64,000 bases of DNA, from NCBI RefSeq assembly GCF_963676815.1, contig NZ_OY781365.1:5490501-5554500 (forward strand), in the 5' to 3' direction. The notes under the pieces are model-generated. The model did no database searches and had not been told where the DNA came from. It worked only from the letters and a program-made list of their open reading frames with translations. Position numbers and translations under genes: made by a program. This stretch comes from an uncultured Draconibacterium sp. (GTDB lineage: Bacteria > Bacteroidota > Bacteroidia > Bacteroidales > Prolixibacteraceae). Positions 53,624 to 62,833 of the stretch are shown piece after piece. Within the stretch, counting starts at the first letter, position 1. Each line of letters opens with the position of its first letter.

Positions 53624-55828
53624 ATGAAGAAACTGCTTATTTTACTGGTAGTAATACTTACTTTTTTTACAGGCCAGGCGCAGCAAGCGCAAAAAATTAC
53701 ATTAGAAGACATTTTTCAGAAAGGAACTTTTCGTGCGCAATCGGTATACGGACTGCGTTCAATGAACGATGGTATTCATTACACCACCATGGAAGCGCGA
53801 AGTAAAATTGTAAAATACAGCTACAAAACCGGCGATGAAGTTGAAGTTCTTTTTGATATCAGCAAGATTGATGATGCCCCGATATCATCTTTTTCTGCCT
53901 ACGAATTTAGCGATGACGAAACAAAAATATTACTTACAACCGAGCGTAAACCAATTTATCGCCGCTCGTACACAGCCGAGTTTTATGTATGGAATTCGGT
54001 AACTGAAGAATTATCAGAACTTTCGGATGACGGAGCGCAACAACTGGCAACCTTTTCGCCCGACGGAAACTATGTAGCCTACGTGCGCGACAATAATATA
54101 TTTATAAAAAACCTAAAGTTTGGCAGCACACATCAGGCAACCAACGATGGCAAATTCAACGAAATTATTAACGGTGCTCCCGACTGGGTTTACGAAGAAG
54201 AATTTGGCTACAACAAAGCGTTTTGGTGGTCGCCCGACAGCAAATTTTTAGCCTACGTAAGGTTCGACGAGAAGGAAGTTCCTGAATTTAGCATGCCAAT
54301 GTATGCCGGAGCTGCTCCTACTCTTGAAGAAAACAAATTATATCCCGGAGAATATACATTTAAATACCCCAAAGCAGGAGAATCAAATTCAACGGTTGAG
54401 GTATATTCATACGAGGTAAAAACAAAAATTGCGATAAAAGTTGATATTGGCGAAGAAACCAATATTTATATCCCTCGCTTAAAATGGACTCCAGATGCCA
54501 ACGAACTGGCTGTAATGCGCCTAAATCGTCATCAAAATCAAATGGACATTTTATACGCCAATCCGTACACAGGTGACACTCGTAATTTTTTAACTGAAAA
54601 AAACGACCGTTACATTGCCGAAAATTTTCTTGATGCATTTACTTATCTCGACAATGGAAATTTTGTGATACAGAGTGAACGCGACGGTTGGTCGCACTTG
54701 TATTTATACGACAAACAAGGTTTTGAAATTGCGCAACTTACCGAAGGAGATTTTGATGTAACCGATTTTTATGGCTACGATCCCGACAAAGAGCTTTATT
54801 ACTACCAGGCTGCTGCTGAATCGCCTTTGCGCCGCGAGGTATATTACGTTAGCGAAGACAAAGAAGAAAAAGGAAAACTATCGACACTTGAAGGCACAAA
54901 CAGAGCCGTTTTTAGTAAAAACTTTAAATACTTCATCAATTACTATAGCAGTGCCAAAGTTCCTGCGTACATAACGTTACACGACAATAAAGACGGAGAA
55001 CAAATTCGATTTCTGCAGGACAATACGGTATTGAAAAACACGGTTAAACAAATGGATATTTCGCAAAAGGAATTCTTTACTTTCACAACTTCTGAAGGGA
55101 TTGAACTAAATGGCTGGATGTTAAAACCGCAGGGTTTTGATGCATCCCAAAAGTATCCTGTTTTTATGACACAATATAGTGGCCCAAATTCGCAAAGCGT
55201 TACCGACTCGTGGGGCGGAATAGGTTGGAACGAATACCTGGCACAGGAAGGTTTTCTTGTGGTTTGTGTTGATCCGCGCGGAACAGGTGCCCGAGGTGAA
55301 GATTTTAGAAAAGTTACCTACATGCAATTAGGAAAATATGAATCGGACGACCAGGTGGAAGCAGCAAAATACCTGACAACACTTCCCTATGTCGACGATC
55401 AGAATATTTCGATTTTTGGTTGGAGCTACGGAGGTTTTATGACCTTGCTTACACTGGAAAAAGGCGGCGATTTATTTAAAGCAGGAATAGCAGTGGCTCC
55501 GGTAACCAGCTGGCGTTTTTACGATACAGTTTATACCGAACGTTTCATGCGTACACCTGAAGAAAACCCAGAAGGTTACGACGATAACTCGCCGCTTTCG
55601 CATGCTGAAGATATTAAAGGAAACTTATTGATTGTACACGGAACTGCCGATGATAATGTGCATGCTCAGAATACCTTTGAAATGACCGAGAAAATGGTGC
55701 AGGCAGGCGTACAATTCGATATGGCAATGTACACCAATAGGAACCACGGAATACGAGGTGGCAATACAAGCATGCATTTGTATACAAAAATGGTGAATTT
55801 CCTGAAAGATAATTTGATGGATAAATAA
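53624..55828 (+). CDS. S9 family peptidase, dipeptidyl peptidase IV type
   Basis: A 734-residue secreted peptidase. ATG 53624 starts the signal peptide MKKLLILLVVILTFFTGQAQ. The beta-propeller domain holds the double-Glu motif DWVYEEEFGYN that anchors the substrate N-terminus. The alpha/beta hydrolase domain has the nucleophile GWSYGGF, the Asp in GTADDNVHAQN and the His in NRNHGIRGG. It removes X-Pro or X-Ala dipeptides in the periplasm. Single gene ending in a strong bidirectional terminator. Confidence 0.95.
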   Translation: MKKLLILLVVILTFFTGQAQQAQKITLEDIFQKGTFRAQSVYGLRSMNDGIHYTTMEARSKIVKYSYKTGDEVEVLFDISKIDDAPISSFSAYEFSDDETKILLTTERKPIYRRSYTAEFYVWNSVTEELSELSDDGAQQLATFSPDGNYVAYVRDNNIFIKNLKFGSTHQATNDGKFNEIINGAPDWVYEEEFGYNKAFWWSPDSKFLAYVRFDEKEVPEFSMPMYAGAAPTLEENKLYPGEYTFKYPKAGESNSTVEVYSYEVKTKIAIKVDIGEETNIYIPRLKWTPDANELAVMRLNRHQNQMDILYANPYTGDTRNFLTEKNDRYIAENFLDAFTYLDNGNFVIQSERDGWSHLYLYDKQGFEIAQLTEGDFDVTDFYGYDPDKELYYYQAAAESPLRREVYYVSEDKEEKGKLSTLEGTNRAVFSKNFKYFINYYSSAKVPAYITLHDNKDGEQIRFLQDNTVLKNTVKQMDISQKEFFTFTTSEGIELNGWMLKPQGFDASQKYPVFMTQYSGPNSQSVTDSWGGIGWNEYLAQEGFLVVCVDPRGTGARGEDFRKVTYMQLGKYESDDQVEAAKYLTTLPYVDDQNISIFGWSYGGFMTLLTLEKGGDLFKAGIAVAPVTSWRFYDTVYTERFMRTPEENPEGYDDNSPLSHAEDIKGNLLIVHGTADDNVHAQNTFEMTEKMVQAGVQFDMAMYTNRNHGIRGGNTSMHLYTKMVNFLKDNLMDK

Positions 55829-55847
55829 ACCGAAGACTTTATAAAGA

Positions 55848-55880
55848 AAAATGGCTGCTAATTGATTTAGCAGCCATTTT
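55848..55880. terminator. Bidirectional terminator
   Basis: Stem AAATGGCTGCTAA / TTTAGCAGCCATTT with a short loop and A/T tracts on both sides, between convergent genes. Confidence 0.85.
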
Positions 55881-55881
55881 T

Positions 55882-56757
55882 TTATTTCATGTAATTCTTA
55901 TAATATTCTGTCTTTTCCTCGTCGCCAAATCGGGCATAAATATTGGCCAGGTAACCGGCATATTCTTTTCCGGGATTCAGCTTCCAAAGCTTATTTAAAT
56001 AAGGTAAAGCCTTTTTAAAATCGGCAGTTACCAAGTCCAGTTCTTTTAAAAGTGTATTGTAGTTTTTACGGGTTTTGTTCGCATTGTATTTCGCCATTTC
56101 TCGCTCATAACGATTTTGACCGGCCCAATAATATTTTTTTGCATTCCACTCTAACGCTTCCAGGTTTTCTGCATTTTTGTCAAGCAATACATTGGCCAAA
56201 CTATCACAAACGGCTTCGCGTTCAAGCGCCTTATTTACTTCAAAATAATTTTGCAGGTTTGCTTCTTCATTTTTCGAACTGCTGTCCATTGTTTTCCACA
56301 CGGCAACTGCTTTTTCATTGGCATCAATTTCAGTATAAATCGCCAGTAAACGTGCATTTACATCGGTACTTTCAGTTCCGTAATTATCTTTCACATATTC
56401 CAGTGCCGATAATTCTTTCGACAAATTATCTTGTTGCTGATAGATGGCTGCCAGCGATTTATACATCTCGGCATCGGCATAGTTTTTATAACGTGCCTGA
56501 TCGAACCAACCAACAGCCTGTGCTGCATTTCCGGCTTTAAATGCTGTTTTTGCTGCCTGTGCAAAATCGGCTCCGGCAACGGTTTCAATTTCGGTAGTGT
56601 TAAAGTAACTTGTCCAGGCGCTTAGCGCCTGAGAAAAATTTCCCTGAGCCTCAAATGATTCGGCCTCATTTTTTGCGGTTGTCAATACCTTCGGAGCTCC
56701 GCATGATGCAAAGAATAAAGCAATCATTAACCCCCAGAATAATTTATTTTTAGCCAT
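55882..56757 (-). CDS. TPR-like lipoprotein
   Basis: A 291-residue lipoprotein: ATG 56757 gives a signal peptide ending FFASC. The rest is all-helical with TPR-like repeats (EAESFEAQGNFSQALSAWTSYF, FDQARYKNYADAEMYKSLAAIYQQQDN, ALEYVKDNYGTESTDVNARLLAIYTEID). TPR lipoproteins hold protein complexes in the envelope. No specific partner is suggested by the neighbours. Confidence 0.85.
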   Translation of the reverse strand: MAKNKLFWGLMIALFFASCGAPKVLTTAKNEAESFEAQGNFSQALSAWTSYFNTTEIETVAGADFAQAAKTAFKAGNAAQAVGWFDQARYKNYADAEMYKSLAAIYQQQDNLSKELSALEYVKDNYGTESTDVNARLLAIYTEIDANEKAVAVWKTMDSSSKNEEANLQNYFEVNKALEREAVCDSLANVLLDKNAENLEALEWNAKKYYWAGQNRYEREMAKYNANKTRKNYNTLLKELDLVTADFKKALPYLNKLWKLNPGKEYAGYLANIYARFGDEEKTEYYKNYMK

Positions 56758-56955
56758 AGTAAAATAATTTTCGAGGGCCAAAACTAAATAAAATATCGGG
56801 AAAGTCCTTTTTAAGAGCTATTTCCGAAGAAATCGTTAACCTGAAAATATAAAGCACGTTTCACTTTTTGTAAAATGCACCATGCGAATTCAAATAAGTA
56901 CGCGGATTATTCTGCAAAGAATGCGGAATATTAAAACAGAATAAATGATGTGAGA

Positions 56956-57798
56956 TTACCTCCCGAAAGTTGAAAAGAATTCCTCCGGATCTTTGATATC
57001 TTCAATTCCAAGAATCCAGCAAACTTCTGAAAGATCAGAAAAATCTAGTCCACCACTGGCAACTGCTTCATTGTTATATCGGCCATCTCTGCCATTGTAC
57101 CTCAATCCAATTTCAATGGCCTTCCTCCATATTTGTATTAACTCAGTATCTTTCACATTTGTTTTCCAACTGTTATAACCAGGAGTTCGAAATCCCGGGG
57201 TTCCGTTTCCTTCCGCGTTGCCATCAGGTATTTTATGATAGTTACTCGTTACTTTTACAAAAGCAAGACTCTCTTCTGATGTAACCTGCTCGTTCCAATC
57301 GCTGTGTTGCACAATGTGAATTCTTTTGGCTGTATTGATTTCCGGCGCATCTTTTTGCAATGCTTTAATTAACGCTGCTGAAAAATCGGATTGACCAGCT
57401 TCGGCAATCCATATATTACCTCCTTTTTGCAAATAACCAAGCACAACAACTTTCACTTTCTCTACAGCTTTTTCTCTATTGCTGTGCGCATCCGCCCAAT
57501 TTTCACCAAAAGCCATTTTAAACAACTCATTCGGAGGTACATATAATCCCTCTTGCACTCCGTAACTTCCTGCAACCGCATAATAATTTATGGTTGAAAA
57601 CCGTGGGTTGGTCATCAGCATTTTTAACGCAGCTGCCGAATGAATGTCATCAACATCTGTTTTACAATCAAACTGCATGATAAGCAAATCAGTATTCCGG
57701 TTAAAACGGGTTGTTTTCTCCACCTGGTTTGCCAAACCAATTTCCGCCAAAAGGAAAAAGCCACAAACAAGCAGCATCAATTTGTAAGCTATTCTCAT
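56956..57798 (-). CDS. Secreted nucleoside-hydrolase-like protein with altered metal motif
   Basis: A 280-residue protein; ATG 57798 gives a signal peptide (MRIAYKLMLLVCGFFLLAEIGLA). The first strand MQFDCKTDVDDIHSAAAL aligns with the DTDPGxDDxxAL calcium-binding strand of nucleoside hydrolases, but the second Asp (third residue) is Lys and the Gly is Asp. DD is retained. Other parts (GYLQKGGNIWIAEAGQSDFSAAL) fit the fold. Whether it still hydrolyses nucleosides is doubtful; a DUF1593-like glycan role is an alternative. Confidence 0.65.
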   Translation of the reverse strand: MRIAYKLMLLVCGFFLLAEIGLANQVEKTTRFNRNTDLLIMQFDCKTDVDDIHSAAALKMLMTNPRFSTINYYAVAGSYGVQEGLYVPPNELFKMAFGENWADAHSNREKAVEKVKVVVLGYLQKGGNIWIAEAGQSDFSAALIKALQKDAPEINTAKRIHIVQHSDWNEQVTSEESLAFVKVTSNYHKIPDGNAEGNGTPGFRTPGYNSWKTNVKDTELIQIWRKAIEIGLRYNGRDGRYNNEAVASGGLDFSDLSEVCWILGIEDIKDPEEFFSTFGR

Positions 57799-57936
57799 CG
57801 TTTTAGTCTTAAAATTCATTTATCGATTTTTGATAAAGCTACTAAATAATAAAAAAGGTACTTGTTTATGAACAAAAATAACATCCATCCTTTATTCATA
57901 ATAAAAACTGTGTTACGTACAAATACACAATAACAT

Positions 57937-58605
57937 ATGGAAGAAATAAACACGATTTATTTAGCGGGAATAAAAATAGATGAGCCAATTGTTACCCTCA
58001 CCGATTTGCTTGTTTCTGTGTTCTGTTTTGTGTTTGCCTATAAACTGCACCAAAAACAATCGCGCGAAAAAGTTATCACCTATTTCAAACTGTATTTTCT
58101 GATAATGGGCATTGCAACTGCACTCGGAGGATTAATTGGCCATGCTTTTATGTATCATTTCAGTTTTTACTGGAAATTGCCGGGATGGATAACCAGTATG
58201 TTTTCAATAATGTTTGTTGAAAGAGCCGCCATTGAACATACTCGCATCAGACTCTCAAAAAAAATTGTGAAGATACTGAGCGTACTTAATATCATTGAAT
58301 TTCTCACCTTTCTCACACTCACAATTGTTACATTGAATTTTTTCTATGTTGAATTTCATTCCGGTTATGGGTTAATGTTCGTAGTGCTTTCGCTCGAAGG
58401 ATTTTTATTTTTGAAAACCCGAAACAAAGCCAGCAAAAACATATTAATTGGTGTTGCATTTGCCGCTGTTGCAGCACTTATTTTTATGAACAAGCTAAGC
58501 ATTCATCAGTGGTTTAACTACTTGTCGGCAAGCCATGTATTAATGGCTGTTGCGGCTTATTTTTTCTACCGCGGAGCGAAAAACATTGACATGCAAAACA
58601 GCTGA
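57937..58605 (+). CDS. DUF6962 membrane protein
   Basis: A 222-residue protein with about seven helices. The conserved His-rich segments are GGLIGHAFMYHFSFYW, VERAAIEHTR and SIHQWFNYLSASHVLMAVAAYFFYRGA. These are typical of DUF6962, which is distantly like ceramidase/alkaline-phytoceramidase proteins with metal-binding His. Function unknown. Confidence 0.75.
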   Translation: MEEINTIYLAGIKIDEPIVTLTDLLVSVFCFVFAYKLHQKQSREKVITYFKLYFLIMGIATALGGLIGHAFMYHFSFYWKLPGWITSMFSIMFVERAAIEHTRIRLSKKIVKILSVLNIIEFLTFLTLTIVTLNFFYVEFHSGYGLMFVVLSLEGFLFLKTRNKASKNILIGVAFAAVAALIFMNKLSIHQWFNYLSASHVLMAVAAYFFYRGAKNIDMQNS

Positions 58606-58683
58606 AATTTGTAATCAAGCAAAAAAATTAAAAAATACTGTAACACATATTTAATTTGGCAGTCTTATTGAAAAACCTTTTCA

Positions 58684-61305
58684 ATGAAAATTGCGTCTGT
58701 ATTCCTGCTTCTATTCCTTACTCAATTCATTTCAGCACAAGAAAAACGAACATATAACGCTTCAACTGCTACCAACCTAAACATTACCATTAACGGCATT
58801 TTCGATGAAACTGCGTGGCAAAATGCCAACTGGGAGGACAATTTTATTCAACACGAACCGAACGAGGGCGAACCGCCTACCAAACAAACCGAATATGCTA
58901 TTTTGTACGATGCCAACAATCTTTATGTAGCAATTCGTTCGTTTGACAATCCTGATAGTATTTCGATGCGCATGTCACGTCGCGACGAAACCGATGGCGA
59001 CCTTGCCGGTTTATACATCGATTCATATTTCGATAAACGTACCTCTTTTGAATTTGTAGTTTCGGCAGCAGGAGTACGCTCTGATATGGTTAATACCAAC
59101 GATGGAGACAACGAAGACAACACCTGGGATCCGATTTGGGATGCAAAAACTTCGGTAACTAAAAACGGATGGAATGCGGAAATGCGAATACCTCTTACAC
59201 AATTAAGGTTTGAAGAGAGTGAAGAACAAGTGTGGGGATTAAATGTTTTACGCTACATTTTTCGCGAAGATGAACTCTCGTCGTGGCAGCCAATGAAACG
59301 CGAAGCAGCAGGTTTTACTTCGCAGTTTGGAATTTTGCGAGGCATTAAAAATATAAAACCACAAAACTCGCTCAATGTAACACCGTATATGGTTGCCCGA
59401 ACTGAACGCTTTGAAAAGGTTCCGGAAAACCCATTCCTGGAATCGGGAAAATCAAATGGTTTTGATGCCGGGCTGGACGCTAAAATTGGCCTGACTAACT
59501 ACTTGACTATGGACCTAACCATTAATCCCGATTTTGGGCAGGTTGAAGCCGACCCCTCACAAGTGAATCTTAGCACTTACGAGACTTTTTTTAGAGAAAA
59601 ACGACCCTTTTTTATTGAAGGAAATAATATCCTGTCGTACAAACTTGCCTTTGGCGACGGCGATCAGTCGGCAAACAATCTATTCTATTCGCGCCGGATT
59701 GGACGCCGTCCTCAATATTCACCCGATTTAAATGAAAACGAGTATGCCGATAATCCCGACTTTACGCGAATTCTGGGAGCCGCCAAAATAACAGGAAAAA
59801 CTAAAAATGGCTGGTCTATTGGTGTTATTGAAAGTGTAACTGCCGAAGAAGATGTTAAGATAAAAGGGCCGGGAGCTGACCGAAAGCAGGCTGTTGAGCC
59901 ATTAACTAACTATTTTGTGGGAAGAGTGCAAAAAGATTTTAACGAAGGAAATACTTATTTGGGAGGTATGTTTACCGCGGTTAACAGAAACATTAACGAT
60001 GATCACCTGGATTATTTGCACAAAAGTGCCTACACCGGAGGAATTGATTTTGTACACAGATGGCACAACAAAGACTGGTTTGTTGATGCAGGAGTTTATT
60101 TCAGTAGAGTTGAAGGCAGCGAAGAAGCAATACTCAACACACAAACTTCCTATTCGCGCACTTATCAACGCCCCGATGCAGATTACGTAACACTCGATTC
60201 AACACGGACTTCGCTGGCAGGAACAGGCGGTAAATTTACCCTGGGTAAAACCGGAGGAAGGTTTAAGTTTGCCGGAATATTTAGCTGGAAATCTCCGGGG
60301 CTGGAAATAAATGATATCGGTTATACTCCTGAAGTTGACGAAATTGTTCAGGCATTTTGGGCCGGTTATCGCTGGTACGAACCCTTTTCAATTTTCAGAA
60401 GTTTGGGGCTTAATTTTAACCAATGGACAAATTATGATTTTGGCGGTGAGTTGATGGGAGCCGGGGGTAATATTAACGGGCACGCACAATTTAAAAACTT
60501 TTGGAATGCATTTTCAAGCATAAACGTAAATGGCGAGCAACTATCGCATTCAGCTTTGCGAGGAGGTCCGTCGATGAAACTGTCCGGAAACCAAAGTTTT
60601 TACGCCGGATTATTTTCAAATCCTCAGAAGAAATTTACGTACGGTGCCGATGGTGGAATGAATTGGAGTAATGAAAAAGGTTTCTACTCAAACAAAAGTT
60701 TTGAAATTGAGTTTGGTTACCGCCCCGTGAAAGCTATGCAAATTGAAATCAGTCCGGAGTATGGTGTAAGCAAAAATAAATTGCAGTACATCACTCAACA
60801 AGATTTTCAAGGTGGCAAACGCTACATAATGGGAAGTATTAAGCGAAAAACATTTAGCACCTCAGTGCGAATAAACTACAATGTTACACCCGACCTTACT
60901 ATTCAATTTTGGGGACAACCTTTTATTGCAACCGGTGCTTATGATGATTTTAAATACATAACAAACAGCCTTGCAAATGAATTGACCGACCGTTATACTT
61001 TATATTCGGGCAACCAGATAAATTACGATGCCGGAAACAGCGTTTATAATATTTCTGAATCGTCAAACGACACCCCTGACTACAGTTTTGATAATCCTGA
61101 TTTTAATGTGAAAGAATTTTTATCGAACCTCGTAGTTCGTTGGGAATATCGTCCCGGATCGATGATTTACCTGGTATGGTCTCAAAACCGTGGAAATTAT
61201 GAGAACAGAGGAAAATTCAATTTCGGTGACGACATAAATACCTTGTTTGATGAGAAACCACATAATGTCTTCCTGGTTAAATTTTCGTACCGTATAGGAA
61301 GATAA
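58684..61305 (+). CDS. DUF5916 protein with CBM9-like N-terminal domain
   Basis: An 873-residue secreted protein. Signal peptide, then a CBM9-like domain (residues 25-230: GIFDETAWQNANWEDNFIQH, YDANNLYVAIRSFD, IDSYFDKRTSFEFVVSAAG). The DUF5916 barrel begins near LTMDLTINPDFGQVEADPSQVNLS and EKRPFFIEGNNI, and ends FLVKFSYRIGR. Such proteins are outer-membrane barrels of unknown function, often near peptide or glycan uptake. Single gene with its own terminator. Confidence 0.92.
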   Translation: MKIASVFLLLFLTQFISAQEKRTYNASTATNLNITINGIFDETAWQNANWEDNFIQHEPNEGEPPTKQTEYAILYDANNLYVAIRSFDNPDSISMRMSRRDETDGDLAGLYIDSYFDKRTSFEFVVSAAGVRSDMVNTNDGDNEDNTWDPIWDAKTSVTKNGWNAEMRIPLTQLRFEESEEQVWGLNVLRYIFREDELSSWQPMKREAAGFTSQFGILRGIKNIKPQNSLNVTPYMVARTERFEKVPENPFLESGKSNGFDAGLDAKIGLTNYLTMDLTINPDFGQVEADPSQVNLSTYETFFREKRPFFIEGNNILSYKLAFGDGDQSANNLFYSRRIGRRPQYSPDLNENEYADNPDFTRILGAAKITGKTKNGWSIGVIESVTAEEDVKIKGPGADRKQAVEPLTNYFVGRVQKDFNEGNTYLGGMFTAVNRNINDDHLDYLHKSAYTGGIDFVHRWHNKDWFVDAGVYFSRVEGSEEAILNTQTSYSRTYQRPDADYVTLDSTRTSLAGTGGKFTLGKTGGRFKFAGIFSWKSPGLEINDIGYTPEVDEIVQAFWAGYRWYEPFSIFRSLGLNFNQWTNYDFGGELMGAGGNINGHAQFKNFWNAFSSINVNGEQLSHSALRGGPSMKLSGNQSFYAGLFSNPQKKFTYGADGGMNWSNEKGFYSNKSFEIEFGYRPVKAMQIEISPEYGVSKNKLQYITQQDFQGGKRYIMGSIKRKTFSTSVRINYNVTPDLTIQFWGQPFIATGAYDDFKYITNSLANELTDRYTLYSGNQINYDAGNSVYNISESSNDTPDYSFDNPDFNVKEFLSNLVVRWEYRPGSMIYLVWSQNRGNYENRGKFNFGDDINTLFDEKPHNVFLVKFSYRIGR

Positions 61306-61329
61306 ATTACTATGCGAAGGGTTAAAAAG

Positions 61330-61357
61330 AAAAGGCGCAGCATTTTGCTACGCCTTT
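61330..61357. terminator. Terminator between DUF5916 gene and S8 protease
   Basis: AAAGGCG-AGCA / TGCT-CGCCTTT with one mismatch; A/T tracts at both ends suit the convergent genes. Confidence 0.6.
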
Positions 61358-61396
61358 ATTGTACCAATCGGGGCTTTAAATATATATTTTAACTAT

Positions 61397-62416
61397 TTAC
61401 TTAACAGCAATTGGGTCGGCATTTCCATCAGGATCGCCATTTACATAGCCATCAATCGATAAGTTGCCGTTGGTTGCCAGCAACAAACCACAAACATGCG
61501 GAGCGGCCATTGATGTTCCACTCATTGTTGTGTAACCACCACTTTTGTAGCACGAAAGAATATTTACTCCCGGAGCACAGTAATCAATTGGGGGATTTCC
61601 GTAATTAGAAAAATAAGCAAAATCGTCGTTTATATCCATTGCTGAAACAGTATATAAATTTGTTCCATTTGCACGGGCAGGCGAATGATTATTGGTATCG
61701 TCGCTTTCGTTACCGGCTGCCAATGCAACCAAAACTCCAGCCTCGCCCAATGCTTCAACAGCAGCATCAATTGGCTCATAAACGCCACCACCTAAACTCA
61801 TATTAGCAACGTCTCCCGGTTCTGCATTTAAAGCAACAAAGTCAACACCAGCAATAATTACAGAGTAAGCACCTGATCCTTTTCTGTCAAGAACTTTTAC
61901 TGGAACAACAGTTGCGCCTGCTGCTACACCTACAACGCCCACTTCGTTATCAATTGCCGCAACAATACCAGCACAATGTGAACCATGGCCGTTATCGTCA
62001 TCAGGTGAAGTTGTTCGGTCAATGAATGTTTGCCCACTTGCAGCATCAACATTTAAATCAGGATGATCAAGATCGATACCTGTATCAATAATCCAAGCTT
62101 TATGGCTTCCGGTATAAGTTGCACCACCTCCTACTCTTGTAATTCCGTATGGAACTGTTTCACTAGGTGGATCAGATGGCAATGTTCCCGGTTTTTTAAG
62201 CGCCACCATTTTATCCGGATAAACACCAACTACTCCGTCAGCATACTGTAATTGCTTAGCTTCCTTTTCGCTAATATTTACAACTACACCTTCAATAGTT
62301 TGGCTATATACCATTTTAGGTTCCCCCAGGTTAATATTTGCTGCACTGCTTATTTTTTGTGCTTTTGTTACCACTGCAAAATCGGCTTCAGTTTTACTTC
62401 TATAAGCAGATTTCAA
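61397..62416 (-). CDS. S8 subtilisin-like peptidase, catalytic part of a frameshifted gene
   Basis: This frame (339 residues from a TTG) holds the end of the I9 propeptide (QTIEGVVVNISEKEAKQL) and a complete subtilisin domain. The triad is Asp111 (IIDTGIDLDHPDL), His144 (DDNGHGSHCAG) and Ser302 (MSGTSMAAPHV); the oxyanion Asn is in AAGNES. It has no ATG of its own. The signal peptide and propeptide start lie one frame away (62413-62580). With one extra T in TTT at about 62418 the parts would join as QYIVMFESFNLKS-like sequence. Without that it is a broken gene. Confidence 0.85.
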   Translation of the reverse strand: MKSAYRSKTEADFAVVTKAQKISSAANINLGEPKMVYSQTIEGVVVNISEKEAKQLQYADGVVGVYPDKMVALKKPGTLPSDPPSETVPYGITRVGGGATYTGSHKAWIIDTGIDLDHPDLNVDAASGQTFIDRTTSPDDDNGHGSHCAGIVAAIDNEVGVVGVAAGATVVPVKVLDRKGSGAYSVIIAGVDFVALNAEPGDVANMSLGGGVYEPIDAAVEALGEAGVLVALAAGNESDDTNNHSPARANGTNLYTVSAMDINDDFAYFSNYGNPPIDYCAPGVNILSCYKSGGYTTMSGTSMAAPHVCGLLLATNGNLSIDGYVNGDPDGNADPIAVK

Positions 62417-62580
62417 ATTAAAGATTCGAACATAACAATGTACTGTCCGGGAATTACAGTTTCGGTGTGAGTAATAAACTCAACCTGATCGGGGTTCGTT
62501 ACTGAAATATCTTCCGTTTTTTCACAAGAAACAATTACAACGGCTAATGCCATTATAAACAATAATAAATACTTTTTCAT
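62413..62580 (-). pseudogene. N-terminal fragment of the S8 peptidase (signal peptide and propeptide start)
   Basis: An ATG at 62580 opens a 55-codon frame: a lipoprotein signal peptide (MKKYLLLFIMALAVVIVSC) and the propeptide strand TVIPGQYIVMF, typical of inhibitor I9 domains. It then ends in TGA at 62413-62415 because of an apparent loss of one base. It overlaps the start of the catalytic frame. Confidence 0.8.
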
Positions 62581-62775
62581 GATAATAAGGTTTTAACAAT
62601 TAAACAGCGATTGGTCCTATTTAAAATTATAACATAATTTCATTATATCCTAATAGAATTTTTCATCGAATCAATTATATGTTCATTATTTATACATATT
62701 GCCAGTAAAACCAATACCTTTAACTCTTATAACTTTTCTCTATGAAAATTAGAATTCTGATAGAAACACAATAAA

Positions 62776-62808
62776 AAAGGTCTGCTATTAAAATCATAGC
62801 AGACCTTT
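62776..62808. terminator. Terminator of the GH3 gene
   Basis: Perfect 13-bp stem AAAGGTCTGCTAT / ATAGCAGACCTTT with a 7-nt loop; on the minus strand T6 follows. Confidence 0.85.
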
Positions 62809-62833
62809 CATTATCACAATTTTTATCTAAATG

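Noticed and set aside
62413..62420. Programmed frameshift in the S8 peptidase
   Set aside because: The zero-frame codons TCT TTA do not form an X XXY YYZ slippery site.
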